Positions 35,981 through 44,522 of a stretch of DNA of 64,000 nt are shown here, piece by piece. Position 1 is the first letter of the stretch. Every line of letters begins with the position of its first letter. Both the position numbers and the translations under genes were made by a program. The notes below the pieces were generated by a model. That model was given only the letters and a program-made list of their open reading frames with translations. It did no database searches and had not been told where the DNA came from. The stretch is from Neorhizobium galegae bv. officinalis (GTDB lineage: Bacteria; Pseudomonadota; Alphaproteobacteria; Rhizobiales; Rhizobiaceae). The stretch spans positions 620,001 to 684,000 of the forward strand of contig CCRI01000001.1 of NCBI GenBank assembly GCA_000985875.1, given 5' to 3'.

Positions 35981-36709
35981 CTATTTTCCGAGGCTGGGGA
36001 AAAGCTGTAGCACGCCGCCGATGCAATAGAGGTAGATGCCGCTCAGTACGACACCATAGACGACCCAGTCGGGTGTTTCGAAATGCAGGAGCAACGAATA
36101 GCCGCCGAGCGCGCACCATATGAGGCAGACGGCCAGATTGAGCGGGCGGAGCCGCTTGACGCGCACCGGATGCAGGAAATTGATCGGCAGGAAGGTGAGA
36201 AAAACCGATACGGAGACCAGGACCAGGGCCGCCGTGGCGCTTGCATCGATGACGAATAACGTGAACACGACCATGTTCCAGACAACCGGAAAGCCGGAAA
36301 AAAAGTACTCGTCCGTCTTCATGCCCATGTCGGCATAATAGACCGCGCTGGAGACGACGATGGCGCCTGCGGCGACGAAGGACCATGGCTCCCCGATCAT
36401 GCCGCTCTGGTAAAGCGCAAACGCCGGCAACAGCACGTAGGTCACATAGTCGATGATGTTGTCGAGCGTGTCGCCCGACCAGTTGGGCAGGACTTCCTTG
36501 ACCCGCACCTTGCGGGCGATCGGTCCGTCGATGCCATCGACGAGGAGCGCCAGCCCCAGCCACCAGAACATGTCGACAAAGCGATGCTCGGCTGCCGCGA
36601 CGACCCCGAGGAAAGCGAGGAACGAACCTGATGCCGTCAGGAGGTGAACCGAGAAGGCGCGGATTTCGGCATACGGAACTTTTCTGTAATTGAAGATTCG
36701 TCTAATCAC
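35981..36709 (-). CDS. pcs: Phosphatidylcholine synthase
   Basis: 242 residues, about eight helices, start at a GTG with GGGA upstream. It condenses CDP-diacylglycerol with host- or environment-derived choline to give phosphatidylcholine in the inner membrane, a pathway found in rhizobia, Agrobacterium and Brucella. The CDP-alcohol phosphotransferase motif is intact: DGIDGPIAR, then G, D and D in SGDTLDNIIDYVTY. FNYRKVPYAEIRAFSVH at the N-terminus closely follows the Sinorhizobium protein. Divergent from the UbiH-like gene. Confidence 0.96.
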   Translation of the reverse strand: MIRRIFNYRKVPYAEIRAFSVHLLTASGSFLAFLGVVAAAEHRFVDMFWWLGLALLVDGIDGPIARKVRVKEVLPNWSGDTLDNIIDYVTYVLLPAFALYQSGMIGEPWSFVAAGAIVVSSAVYYADMGMKTDEYFFSGFPVVWNMVVFTLFVIDASATAALVLVSVSVFLTFLPINFLHPVRVKRLRPLNLAVCLIWCALGGYSLLLHFETPDWVVYGVVLSGIYLYCIGGVLQLFPSLGK

Positions 36710-36896
36710 GCGTCAGTCCCGCCTTCCCTCATCCGGCGAGGTATGCGGCCAATCACCGAGCATTGCAACCGGCTTGGCCCCGCCGCAAGAGATAGAGCAT
36801 TGCTTTTTCTATGCTGCGCTGCCGTGCCCCATGGATATGCCCGCCGCGAAGCTCTAGATAATCGAGAGCAGATTTTTGCAGAGCAGGACGACGGAC

Positions 36897-38099
36897 ATGC
36901 AGCATTTCGAGATCGCCGTGGTGGGCGGGGGACTGGCCGGATCGGTTGCCGCATTGGCGCTCGCGCGCGCCGGCCGCAAGGTGGCGATGATCGCGCCCTC
37001 CGCCGCGAAAACCGACGAGCGTACGACCGCACTGATGGACCACTCCATTCGCTTTCTCGAACGGCTTGGCGTCTGGGAGGCCATAGCGCCTTCCGCCGCG
37101 CCGCTCTCGGTCATGCAGATCATTGACGGCACCAAGCGATTGCTCCGCGCGCCGACGGCGCAGTTCCGGGCGCAGGATGTCGGCCTCTACGCCTTCGGCT
37201 ACAACATACCGAACCGGGCGCTGTCGGAAACGCTGGATGCGGCGGTGGCAGCAGAACCCAACGTTACCAATGTCGCTCAAACCGTCGAAACCTTCGATTT
37301 CTCGGCCGAGAGAGTGATGCTGACACTGTCGGACGGCACGATCGCCAGCGCCGATTTCGTCGTGGGTGCGGACGGGCGTCAGTCGAAAGCGCGGGAAACG
37401 GCCGGCATCGGCGTGCGGCGCTGGTCCTATCCCCAGTCGGCGGTGGTATTGAACTTCGCCCATACCCTGCCGCACGGCAATGTCTCGACCGAAGTCCATA
37501 CGGAAAACGGACCGTTTACCCAGGTTCCCCTGCCCGGCCTGCGCTCCAGCCTCGTCTGGGTGGTGAAGCCGGATGAAGCCGGCCGTCTCGTCGAGCTTCC
37601 AATCGAGGAACTGTCGCGGCGGGTCGAAGACCGCATGCAATCGATGCTCGGCAAGGTGACCGTTGAAGGCACGGCGCAGGGATGGCCGCTTTCCAGCCTG
37701 ATGGCGGAACGGTTCGGCAAGGGTCGGCTGGCGCTGATCGGCGAGGCCGCACATGCCTTTCCGCCGATCGGAGCGCAGGGCCTCAACCTGTCGCTGCGCG
37801 ACATCATCGCACTTTCGGAATTGCTTGTCGCCAACAGCGACCGCCCGATTGCAGCCGATGCCGGTGATCGCTTCAACCGGCGCCGCGGCCCGGACATCGT
37901 CAGCCGCACGGTCGGCGTCGATCTCCTCAACCGTTCGCTGCTGTCGGATTTCCTGCCCGTCCAGATGCTGCGCGCGGCGGGCCTGCACATCCTCACCAAC
38001 GCGCCGCCGCTGCGAAACCTGCTGATGCGGGAAGGCATCGAGCCCGGCCGGGGGCTGCGCGCCGTCGTCGACGCCTTACGGAAAGAGATCCGGCGGTAA
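36897..38099 (+). CDS. UbiH/Coq6-family FAD-dependent monooxygenase
   Basis: 400 residues. FAD-binding motif GGGLAGSVAALALARAG (about 10-26), the second motif ADFVVGADGRQSKAR, and GEAAHAFPPIGAQGLNLSLRD (quoted in part), where the GD motif reads GE. The family hydroxylates the ubiquinone ring. UbiH, UbiF and UbiI cannot be told apart here; in Rhizobiales one such enzyme (UbiL-like) may carry several hydroxylations. The last 24 bp overlap the tail of the convergent AEC carrier gene. Confidence 0.87.
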   Translation: MQHFEIAVVGGGLAGSVAALALARAGRKVAMIAPSAAKTDERTTALMDHSIRFLERLGVWEAIAPSAAPLSVMQIIDGTKRLLRAPTAQFRAQDVGLYAFGYNIPNRALSETLDAAVAAEPNVTNVAQTVETFDFSAERVMLTLSDGTIASADFVVGADGRQSKARETAGIGVRRWSYPQSAVVLNFAHTLPHGNVSTEVHTENGPFTQVPLPGLRSSLVWVVKPDEAGRLVELPIEELSRRVEDRMQSMLGKVTVEGTAQGWPLSSLMAERFGKGRLALIGEAAHAFPPIGAQGLNLSLRDIIALSELLVANSDRPIAADAGDRFNRRRGPDIVSRTVGVDLLNRSLLSDFLPVQMLRAAGLHILTNAPPLRNLLMREGIEPGRGLRAVVDALRKEIRR

Positions 38100-39038
38100 G
38101 GTACCGGAATTGATGAGGTAAAGCAGCACCGGCAGCGTTGCCACCGACGCGGCCGTAATGATCAGGATGCTCGCCGACGCCCTCTCCTGCCAGACGCCGT
38201 ATTGCTGGCTGATGACAAAAACGTTGGTCGCCGTCGGCAGCGCCGAAAGCAAAGTCGCGGAATAGATCCACACGGGATCGAAATTGCCGATCAGCGACAG
38301 GACCGTATAGGTGGTCATCGGCAGCACGATCAGCTTTGAGACCGCGATATAGCTGATCTCCACCGGCACGCGCTTGATCGGCCGGAGCGCCAGCGTCACC
38401 CCCATGGCAAACAGCGCGCAAGGAGCCGCCGCCTGGGCGAGATAGTCGATGAGCCGCTGGAAGGCAGCAGGCGGCTGCACGGCAAATGCCGCGAAGCAGA
38501 ATCCGAGCACAGTCGAGATGATGAACGGGTGCAGCACGACTTTCCGGACGATATCGGCGACCACAAGGCTGGCTGGACGTCTGTCGCCGCCGGCCACCGC
38601 CATCATCGCAGGCGCGACGATGAAATGTGCGGCGTTCTCGAAGCAGACGATCAGCGCCACCGGCACCGCTGCCGCCTCACCGAAAGCCAGCAGCGCCAGG
38701 CCCGGCCCCATATAGCCGATATTGCCGTAAGCGCCGGCAAACGACTGGATGGTGCAATCGGCAAACGAATTACGACGCAAGAAGAAGCCGATCAGGAAGA
38801 GAACGAAGAAGACCAGGTAGGTCGCGCCGATCTCGCCGAAGATGAAGTCCGCCCGGGTCAGCTGCTCGACGGGGGTGCGGGAAACGAGCTTGAAGAACAG
38901 CGCCGGCAGAGCCGCGTAGATGATGAACGTATTCATCCAGCCGAGCGCTTCAGCCGGCTGTCTCGTCGCCTTCGCGGCCAGATAACCGATGAGGATCAGC
39001 CCGAAGAAGGGTAGCAGCAATGCAATGATATCGGCCAT
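38076..39038 (-). CDS. AEC-family transporter (auxin efflux carrier type)
   Basis: 320 residues with about ten hydrophobic helices in two halves, and GAYGNIGYMGPGL in the middle, typical of the bile/arsenite/riboflavin and AEC superfamily. Bacterial members carry malate, malonate or other carboxylates; the substrate is unknown. It starts 47 bp after ccdA on the same strand and may share its transcript. Confidence 0.87.
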   Translation of the reverse strand: MADIIALLLPFFGLILIGYLAAKATRQPAEALGWMNTFIIYAALPALFFKLVSRTPVEQLTRADFIFGEIGATYLVFFVLFLIGFFLRRNSFADCTIQSFAGAYGNIGYMGPGLALLAFGEAAAVPVALIVCFENAAHFIVAPAMMAVAGGDRRPASLVVADIVRKVVLHPFIISTVLGFCFAAFAVQPPAAFQRLIDYLAQAAAPCALFAMGVTLALRPIKRVPVEISYIAVSKLIVLPMTTYTVLSLIGNFDPVWIYSATLLSALPTATNVFVISQQYGVWQERASASILIITAASVATLPVLLYLINSGTLPPDLFP

Positions 39039-39085
39039 CGGTTCCCTGCCCGAATGATCGGGCCGTATTGGAAGACGCTTTTCCG

Positions 39086-39844
39086 TTAGCCGATTTGCAT
39101 CAGGATTGGAAAGGTCTGCTGGAACCAGATTGCGGCCGAAGTGACGAAACCGAAGATGAAAGCGAGCCCGGTCAGGATCAGGAAGACCCCCATGACCTTC
39201 TCGACCATGCCGAGATGGCGGCGGAAGCGGGTGAGGAACCGCATGAAGGCACCGGAGAAGCCTGCGGCGATCCAGAACGGCACGGCCAGGCCCAGCGAAT
39301 AGATGGCGAGCAGCGCCGCTCCCTCGCCGACCGTATCACGGGATGCGGCGACGCCGAGGATGGCGCCCAGCACCGGGCCGATGCAGGGTGTCCAGCCGAA
39401 AGCGAAGGCAAGTCCCATGACATAGGCGCCGGAGAGCGTCGCCGGCTGGCCGCCGCCCTGGAAGCGAGCCTCGCGGGCGAGCAGGCCTATCCTGAAAACA
39501 CCCAGAAAATTCAGGCCCATGACGATGATGATCAGGCCGCCGAGCTTCGACAGCAGATCGAGATGCTGACGCAGCAAAACGCCGATCGTCGAGGCGCCGG
39601 CCCCGAGCGCCACGAAGACGGTGGCGAAGCCGAGTGTGAAGAACAGCGCCGACTTGAGCACCGCCCGCCGTGTTCCGCCCCGCGAATCGATCACCGCCGC
39701 CCCTCCGCCACCGCGGAACTGCTCGACCGAAATGCCGGCCATATAACAGAGATAGGGCGGCACGAGCGGCAGCACGCAGGGAGAAAGAAACGACAATGCG
39801 CCGGCAAGAAGCGCACTCAGCAGAGATATTTCGGCAATCGACAC
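39086..39844 (-). CDS. ccdA: CcdA-type thiol-disulfide membrane transporter
   Basis: 252 residues from a GTG at 39844 with GGAG 7 bp upstream; the ORF is open to 40000 but the extra part carries a tRNA promoter on the other strand and is not convincing. Six helices, with the redox Cys in SFLSPCVLPL and GWTPCIGP. The protein moves electrons from cytoplasmic thioredoxin to the periplasm for cytochrome c maturation and thiol reduction. Confidence 0.88.
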   Translation of the reverse strand: MSIAEISLLSALLAGALSFLSPCVLPLVPPYLCYMAGISVEQFRGGGGAAVIDSRGGTRRAVLKSALFFTLGFATVFVALGAGASTIGVLLRQHLDLLSKLGGLIIIVMGLNFLGVFRIGLLAREARFQGGGQPATLSGAYVMGLAFAFGWTPCIGPVLGAILGVAASRDTVGEGAALLAIYSLGLAVPFWIAAGFSGAFMRFLTRFRRHLGMVEKVMGVFLILTGLAFIFGFVTSAAIWFQQTFPILMQIG

Positions 39845-39982
39845 GTGTGGCTCCGAATGGCGGGCTTTCGGGAGCCCGCGTCCTTGCGCTTGAAGTAATG
39901 GCCGAACGCGGCGAATGCCAATCACCTTTTCGCACCGCGGCGGAAAAGCGTCAGATAGCCGCATTTTTGCTGTTTTTGCGGG

Positions 39983-40011
39983 TTGACCGCAAGGGGGCAC
40001 CTGCCTATGTT
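39983..40011 (+). promoter_or_regulatory. Sigma70-type promoter of tRNA-Lys(TTT)
   Basis: TTGACC (39983-39988) and TATGTT (40006-40011) are separated by exactly 17 bp, about 39 bp upstream of the mature tRNA. Confidence 0.72.
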
Positions 40012-40049
40012 CCGCGCACTTTCAAGGACGCGCTTACCCGCGGCCGCGG

Positions 40050-40125
40050 GAGAGCGTAGCTCAGTCGGTAGAGCAACTGACTTTTAATCAGTAGGTCCAG
40101 GGTTCGAATCCCTGCGCTCTCACCA
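40050..40125 (+). tRNA. tRNA-Lys (anticodon TTT)
   Basis: Complete 76-nt cloverleaf: acceptor GAGAGCG/CGCTCTC, anticodon stem-loop CTGACTTTTAATCAG (anticodon TTT), T-loop TTCGAAT, discriminator A and encoded CCA. It reads AAA and AAG codons. Confidence 0.98.
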
Positions 40126-41064
40126 TATTCCAGATAAATCATACACTTAGACGTAAGCCATGCGATTGCAGTGGTATGAGGGGCATGGGCGCACGGCTCC
40201 GCGCGCCGTCTCGTTTCCCGTGGCGAGTAGAATCGCTGCGCCTGCTTCGTCACAATGTGGGTGGACGAAGTCCAGCCGGTCTGTCACAAGCCGATCAGGA
40301 CGCGACTGCCGTTAGCTTTAGAACGGGGTCGGGCGACCGATTGACGTCACGTCGCTGCCACGAGATCACGTCGGCCGTCCTTTTTCGATCCGGTCGCAGG
40401 TCCCGGCACGCCGAATCGCGTCGCAAAAAGCCCCGCCTCACCCATTACAATTTGCTCATCTTCAGAGCGCACACGGTTGATTACAGCCACGTCATGTTAG
40501 CGGCGGCCAACTGCGTACGGGCGAAAACTCGGGCACGGCGTCAAGCTCTTGAAATATCTTATTTCGTGGGATCGAGGATATGGTGGGAACGAAGCTTTTA
40601 GCCGAAAATTCGGCAGATGCGGCCTCCCAAACCTTATTTATTATTAAGCTGACCTTCGAGGCTCATGGGCGTATTTCTGGCTTCGAAACTGAATGCTGCC
40701 GGTGCTCGGAGAGTTCGTGACGGCGGAGCCAGTTCGATAACCGTTCGCTGAAGGTGGAGCTCAGATATGCGCTCGCTCGTCCCGACAAACCAGCCTCCCC
40801 CCGTGTCGCCGGCGCCCTGCCCGGTCATGCACCTTACCGGACCGCCCGGCAATCGACTGCGATAGCCAGGTGTTCGAAGCCGTTTCACCTACCGCCCAGT
40901 GAACCGGTTTCCTGAGGCCGCGACTTCCCTGCAAGGCCGGCTTTTCAGCTTCGTAAATCTCCAGGACCCCAACCGATCGGCCGCACTCCTCGCGCGGCTT
41001 CGATCCTCTTCGCCCCCATGCGCGCTTCCCGCCGCCGGGGCTGCAGATTGAAAGGAAGACCTCC
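40126..41064. other. Stretch of 939 bp without a recognisable gene
   Basis: Between tRNA-Lys(TTT) and degP no frame shows a convincing start, ribosome-binding site or familiar motif. Base composition drops around 40430-40660 relative to flanking genes. The degP Shine-Dalgarno (AAAGGAAGA) lies at its right end. A short minus-strand frame across the tRNA is the well-known spurious antisense-tRNA protein. Decayed DNA at a tRNA locus or a non-coding RNA are both possible. Confidence 0.5.
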
Positions 41065-42603
41065 ATGTCCAATATCCTTCGCAGACATCGGATCGCGGCA
41101 CTTCTCGGCGCCGCCATCGTCGCAGTGCCGCTCTCCGTGCCGGTCATTCTCGGCACCAACGAAGCGCATGCCGCAAGCACGGCAACGTCCGTCACCGGCC
41201 CGGTTTCCGGCATCGTCGCTCCGGGCGGTTCGTTCGCACCGATCGTCTCCGCCGACAAACCGGCCGTCGTCACCATCACCACCACGATGAAGGCGCAAAA
41301 CGTCGCTTCGGACGACAGCTCGCCCTTGGACGACAATTCGCCGTTCGATGAACAGTTCCGGCAGTTCTTCGGCCAGCAGGGCATTCCGATGCCGCGTCAT
41401 ATGCCGCAGCGCCCGGCTCCCCGGACCGAAGCCCTCGGCTCCGGCTTCGTCGTCACCGCCGACGGCTACATCGTCACCAACAATCACGTGATCGACAACG
41501 CCATCGACATCAAGGTGACCCTCGACGACGGCACCGAGGTCCCGGCCAAACTGATCGGCGCCGACGCGAAATCCGATCTCGCCGTCGTCAAGATCGACGC
41601 GCCGAAGCCCTTGGCGACGATCGCCTGGGGCGATTCGGACAAGCTCAATGCCGGCGACCAGATTCTGGCGATCGGCAATCCGTTCGGCATCGGTACGACC
41701 GTCACCGCCGGCATCGTTTCGGCCCGCGGTCGCGATCTCCACAGCGGCCCCTATGACGATTTCATCCAGATCGATGCGCCGATCAACCACGGCAATTCCG
41801 GCGGCCCGCTGGTCGATCTCGAAGGCAAGGTCGTGGGTATCAACACGGCGATCTACTCGCCGAACGGCGGTAGCGTCGGGGTCGGTTTCGCCATCCCTTC
41901 CGACCAGGCCCGGAAGGTCGTCGCCAAGCTGATGAAGGACGGCTCGATCGAGCATGGCTTCATCGGCGTGCAGATCCAGCCGGTGACGGCGGATGTGGCG
42001 AGTGCCATAGGCCTCGACAAGCCGGAGGGCGCGCTGGTCGCCAATGTCAACGACGACACGCCGGCTGCCAAGGCCGGTATCCGGACCGGCGACGTCATCA
42101 CCGCGCTCGGCGGCCAGCAGGTCAAGTCTCCGCGCGACCTGTCGCGCATGGTGGCCGACCTGACGCCCGGCGCCAAGGAAGATTTGACGGTCTGGCGTCA
42201 GGGTCAAAGCCGCAATCTCAGCATCACCGTCGGCGGCAACGAGCCCGGCCAGCAGCAGGCTTCGGCAGACAATGGCAGCAAGTCCACGCAAGGTGCCCAG
42301 CGCGTTCCGACCATCGGCATCGGTCTTGCCGACCTCACGCCGGATATCCGCGAGGCGCTCAACCTGCCGCGCCGGGAAAACGGTGCCGTGATCGAAAGCG
42401 TCGCCCCCGACAAGCCGGCTGCCGATGCCGGCCTGCAGCCCGGAGACGTCATCGTCTCGATCAACCAGCAGCCGGTCAAGTCCGCAAAGGAAGCCAAGGC
42501 GGCGGTCGCCGAAGCCGGCAAGTCAGGGCGCAAGTCGGTCCTGCTGCTCATCCAGCGCGGCGAAAGCCAGACCTTCGTCGCGGTTCCCTTCTCGATCGGC
42601 TGA
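41065..42603 (+). CDS. degP: Do-family periplasmic serine protease (DegP/HtrA)
   Basis: 512 residues with signal peptide (about 1-37, ending EAHA), trypsin-like domain with catalytic H141 (TNNHVI), D171 (SDLAV) and S245 (GNSGGPL), then two PDZ domains (about 275-365 and 410-505). It degrades or refolds misfolded envelope proteins. The Q-rich linker between the PDZ domains is unremarkable. The ATG is preceded by GAAAGGAAGACCTCC. No heat-shock or sigma-E promoter was recognised upstream. Confidence 0.95.
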   Translation: MSNILRRHRIAALLGAAIVAVPLSVPVILGTNEAHAASTATSVTGPVSGIVAPGGSFAPIVSADKPAVVTITTTMKAQNVASDDSSPLDDNSPFDEQFRQFFGQQGIPMPRHMPQRPAPRTEALGSGFVVTADGYIVTNNHVIDNAIDIKVTLDDGTEVPAKLIGADAKSDLAVVKIDAPKPLATIAWGDSDKLNAGDQILAIGNPFGIGTTVTAGIVSARGRDLHSGPYDDFIQIDAPINHGNSGGPLVDLEGKVVGINTAIYSPNGGSVGVGFAIPSDQARKVVAKLMKDGSIEHGFIGVQIQPVTADVASAIGLDKPEGALVANVNDDTPAAKAGIRTGDVITALGGQQVKSPRDLSRMVADLTPGAKEDLTVWRQGQSRNLSITVGGNEPGQQQASADNGSKSTQGAQRVPTIGIGLADLTPDIREALNLPRRENGAVIESVAPDKPAADAGLQPGDVIVSINQQPVKSAKEAKAAVAEAGKSGRKSVLLLIQRGESQTFVAVPFSIG

Positions 42604-42617
42604 GCCCCGGCCTCGCC

Positions 42618-42917
42618 TTATCGTCTCCGCGCCGTCCGGTTGTCGCGACCGGGCGGCGGTCGTTTTGCCCCGCCTTCAATCTCCCCCAACGCAGCGACGA
42701 GTTCTGAAAATCTCGCCCGCGCCCGAGCAAGCACCAGCGCCTCGGCGATGGGTTTGTCCACGACGTCCTCCAGAGCCCGCGCCACCCGACGGGCCGCTCT
42801 CTTCAAGTCGCCGGGAGCGGCTTCGCTGCTTACGATCTCGGCCGCCAGGATGTACATCCGCCGATAGCTCCTTGCTTCGGCGGCCGCCGTCATCCACGTC
42901 ATATGGAACTCAGTCAT
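42618..42917 (-). CDS. Hypothetical small helical protein
   Basis: 99 residues from the ATG at 42917, or 94 from an internal Met. Mostly helical, Ala- and Arg-rich (LKRAARRVARALEDVVDKPIA), with a basic disordered tail. No family recognised. Codon usage looks like that of neighbouring genes and the frame is the best in this interval, but there is no good Shine-Dalgarno. It is convergent with degP, ending 14 bp from it. Confidence 0.5.
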   Translation of the reverse strand: MTEFHMTWMTAAAEARSYRRMYILAAEIVSSEAAPGDLKRAARRVARALEDVVDKPIAEALVLARARARFSELVAALGEIEGGAKRPPPGRDNRTARRR

Positions 42918-43031
42918 GCCGGCTTAGATGGGAGCCGCCTCATGAAAGTCAGGCGCGCCATAACGGTAGAGTCAATCTCGCTTTAACCAAAACTTAAGCG
43001 TGAATTACCGTCTTCTGATGAAACCGGCGCC

Positions 43032-43056
43032 GGAACCTTCGCAGGCGCAGGGCGTT
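43032..43056 (+). promoter_or_regulatory. EcfG-type (general stress response) promoter
   Basis: GGAAC (43032-43036), 16 bp, then CGTT (43053-43056), an exact match to the alphaproteobacterial EcfG consensus GGAAC-N16/17-CGTT. The start codon of the small membrane protein is 23 bp downstream. Confidence 0.72.
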
Positions 43057-43079
43057 TGCCCGGCCGAAGGAGCATCCTT

Positions 43080-43205
43080 ATGCGCATTATATTCGTGGTC
43101 ATGATTGTTTCCGTACTCAGTATCCTGGCATTCAAATATGCCGACCAGTCGCTTGGCGGTGGCGACATCATGGCTTCACCCATGGAACTCTCGGCTCAGA
43201 ACTGA
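43080..43205 (+). CDS. Small single-pass membrane protein
   Basis: 41 residues: MRIIFVVMIVSVLSILAFKYA is mostly one transmembrane helix, followed by a short polar tail. The ATG has AAGGAG at ideal spacing and an EcfG-type promoter just upstream, which together make it convincing despite its size. Probably a stress-induced inner-membrane peptide; function unknown. Confidence 0.72.
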   Translation: MRIIFVVMIVSVLSILAFKYADQSLGGGDIMASPMELSAQN

Positions 43206-43329
43206 CACGATCGGATCAGGCGATTGATCTTTTCCGCCTGTCCCCGAGGATCGGCTTGACCACTTCGGCCTCACCCCCAATATTCCTGCGGTCCCGCCCC
43301 AATCCATCTTTCACGCCTGAGAGGTTTTT

Positions 43330-43908
43330 ATGACCAAGCCAAAGATCGCAATCATCATCAGCAGCACGCGCGACGTCCGGTTCGGCGACAAGCCGGCACA
43401 GTGGATCTATGATACGGCATCCAAGCGCGACGACATGGAATTCGAGATCGTCGACCTGCGCGATTTCCCGCTGCCGTTCTTCAATGAAAAGGCGTCGAAC
43501 GCCTGGGTCCCCACAGAAAACGAAGTCGGCCAGCGCTGGCAGAAGAAGGTCGCCGAATTCGACGGCTATATCTTCGTGATTGCCGAGTACAACCGCTCCA
43601 TCACGGCGGCGCTCAAGAATGCGCTCGACTTTTCCTATCCGGAATGGAACCGCAAGCCGGCGGCAGCCGTCGGTTATGGCAGCGTCGGCGGCGCCCGTGC
43701 GGTCGAACACTTCCGCACGATCGCAGTCGAGCTCCAGATGGCTCCGACCCGTCCGGGCGTGCATATCCAGGGCGCCGATTTCTTCGCGGTCTGGCAGCAG
43801 GGCAAGGCGCTGTCGGAACTCACCCATCTGGAACCTGGCGTGAAGACCATGCTGGACGACCTTTCCTGGTGGGCAACAGCCCTCAAGACGGCGCGTGAAA
43901 AGGCCTGA
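43330..43908 (+). CDS. NADPH-dependent FMN reductase family protein
   Basis: 192 residues with a flavodoxin-like fold. IIISSTRDVRFGDKPAQW (9-26) is the phosphate-binding loop for FMN, and FVIAEYNRSITAALKNALD (about 78-96) is the second flavin contact and the family signature. It reduces flavins, quinones or azo compounds using NAD(P)H. Single gene with a GAGAGG site, followed by a hairpin. Confidence 0.9.
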   Translation: MTKPKIAIIISSTRDVRFGDKPAQWIYDTASKRDDMEFEIVDLRDFPLPFFNEKASNAWVPTENEVGQRWQKKVAEFDGYIFVIAEYNRSITAALKNALDFSYPEWNRKPAAAVGYGSVGGARAVEHFRTIAVELQMAPTRPGVHIQGADFFAVWQQGKALSELTHLEPGVKTMLDDLSWWATALKTAREKA

Positions 43909-43933
43909 CCGCCTGTCACGCCACATTGATCCC

Positions 43934-43958
43934 AAGGTTCCGGTCCCGCCGGAACCTT
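43934..43958 (+). terminator. Hairpin after the FMN reductase gene
   Basis: AAGGTTCCGG (43934-43943) and CCGGAACCTT (43949-43958) form a perfect 10-bp stem with a 5-nt loop; only a weak TTTT follows at 43963. Its right arm contains the -35 of the next promoter. Confidence 0.55.
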
Positions 43959-43975
43959 CCGGTTTTCCGGGGGTT
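43951..43975 (+). promoter_or_regulatory. EcfG-type promoter of small membrane protein
   Basis: GGAAC (43951-43955), 16 bp, then GGTT (43972-43975), matching the EcfG consensus except for the first base of the -10. The start codon is 25 bp downstream. The -35 lies within the hairpin that follows the FMN reductase gene. Confidence 0.6.
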
Positions 43976-44000
43976 GTCAGGCTATAAAGGAGACGTAGCC

Positions 44001-44180
44001 ATGAGCGCCCAGAATGTCCTGATTGCCTTGGGATCCGCCATCGCGGGCGGCCTTGTCGTCGCCCTTCTGATGCATCCCGCCGGACCGGTCGCAAGCACGA
44101 AGTCCGATCGCCTCAGCGGCCCTCCGGCAGAGACCGCCTTCCTGCCCGAACGCTTCGGCGTTCCGGGTTCGACACAGTGA
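44001..44180 (+). CDS. Small single-pass membrane protein
   Basis: 59 residues from the ATG at 44001 with AAAGGAG at good spacing. One transmembrane helix (about 4-24, VLIALGSAIAGGLVVALLM) with glycine-zipper spacing and a Pro-rich polar tail. Behind an EcfG-type promoter, so probably part of the general stress response. Function unknown. Confidence 0.72.
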   Translation: MSAQNVLIALGSAIAGGLVVALLMHPAGPVASTKSDRLSGPPAETAFLPERFGVPGSTQ

Positions 44181-44213
44181 CCTCGACGCGCTGAAATAAC
44201 GATCCGAAACACG

Positions 44214-44246
44214 AAAAGGCCGGCGCCTCTTTCCAGGAGCCGGCCT
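44214..44246 (-). terminator. Terminator of the DUF2171 gene
   Basis: AGGCCGGC (44217-44224) pairs with GCCGGCCT (44239-44246); on the minus strand the stem is followed by TTTT. It separates the convergent small-protein and DUF2171 genes. Confidence 0.65.
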
Positions 44247-44261
44247 CTCTATGTCGATCAG

Positions 44262-44522
44262 TCAATGGACGGCCTTGCCGCCCTCTTCTTCCTCGAATGT
44301 GACCGCGACATCGCCGTCTGCCGAAAGACGAACTCTGTCCCCTTCGATATCCGCGACAAGCTCCAGCGGAATGAAGTGATGGTGACCTCGATGGCCGCCT
44401 TCGCCGCTGTCCTTCCTGGTCAGCTTGATACGGCTGCCTTCGACACGGTCGACCGTTCCAATATGGACGCCATCGGCGCCAATGACTTCGGCATGTTCCT
44501 TGATTCTTGCAGCATCGATCAT
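44262..44522 (-). CDS. DUF2171 domain protein
   Basis: 86 residues from the ATG at 44522 with AAAGGAG at good spacing. MIDAARIKEHAEVIGADG, HIGTVDRVEG and FIPLELVADI mark DUF2171, a small PRC-barrel-like beta domain often found in stress-induced genes of alphaproteobacteria. The His-rich turn GHRGHHHF could bind metal. No EcfG site was seen for this gene. Function unknown. Confidence 0.8.
   Translation of the reverse strand: MIDAARIKEHAEVIGADGVHIGTVDRVEGSRIKLTRKDSGEGGHRGHHHFIPLELVADIEGDRVRLSADGDVAVTFEEEEGGKAVH

Noticed and set aside
40005..40253. 82-codon minus-strand frame across tRNA-Lys(TTT), containing GIRTLDLLIKSQLLYRLSYA
   Set aside because: This is the well-known false protein produced by translating the antisense strand of a tRNA gene.
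43240..43262. CCCCGAGGATCGGCTTGAC as another copy of the GIY-YIG-associated repeat
   Set aside because: Only fragments resemble the repeat and there is no hairpin; probably chance.
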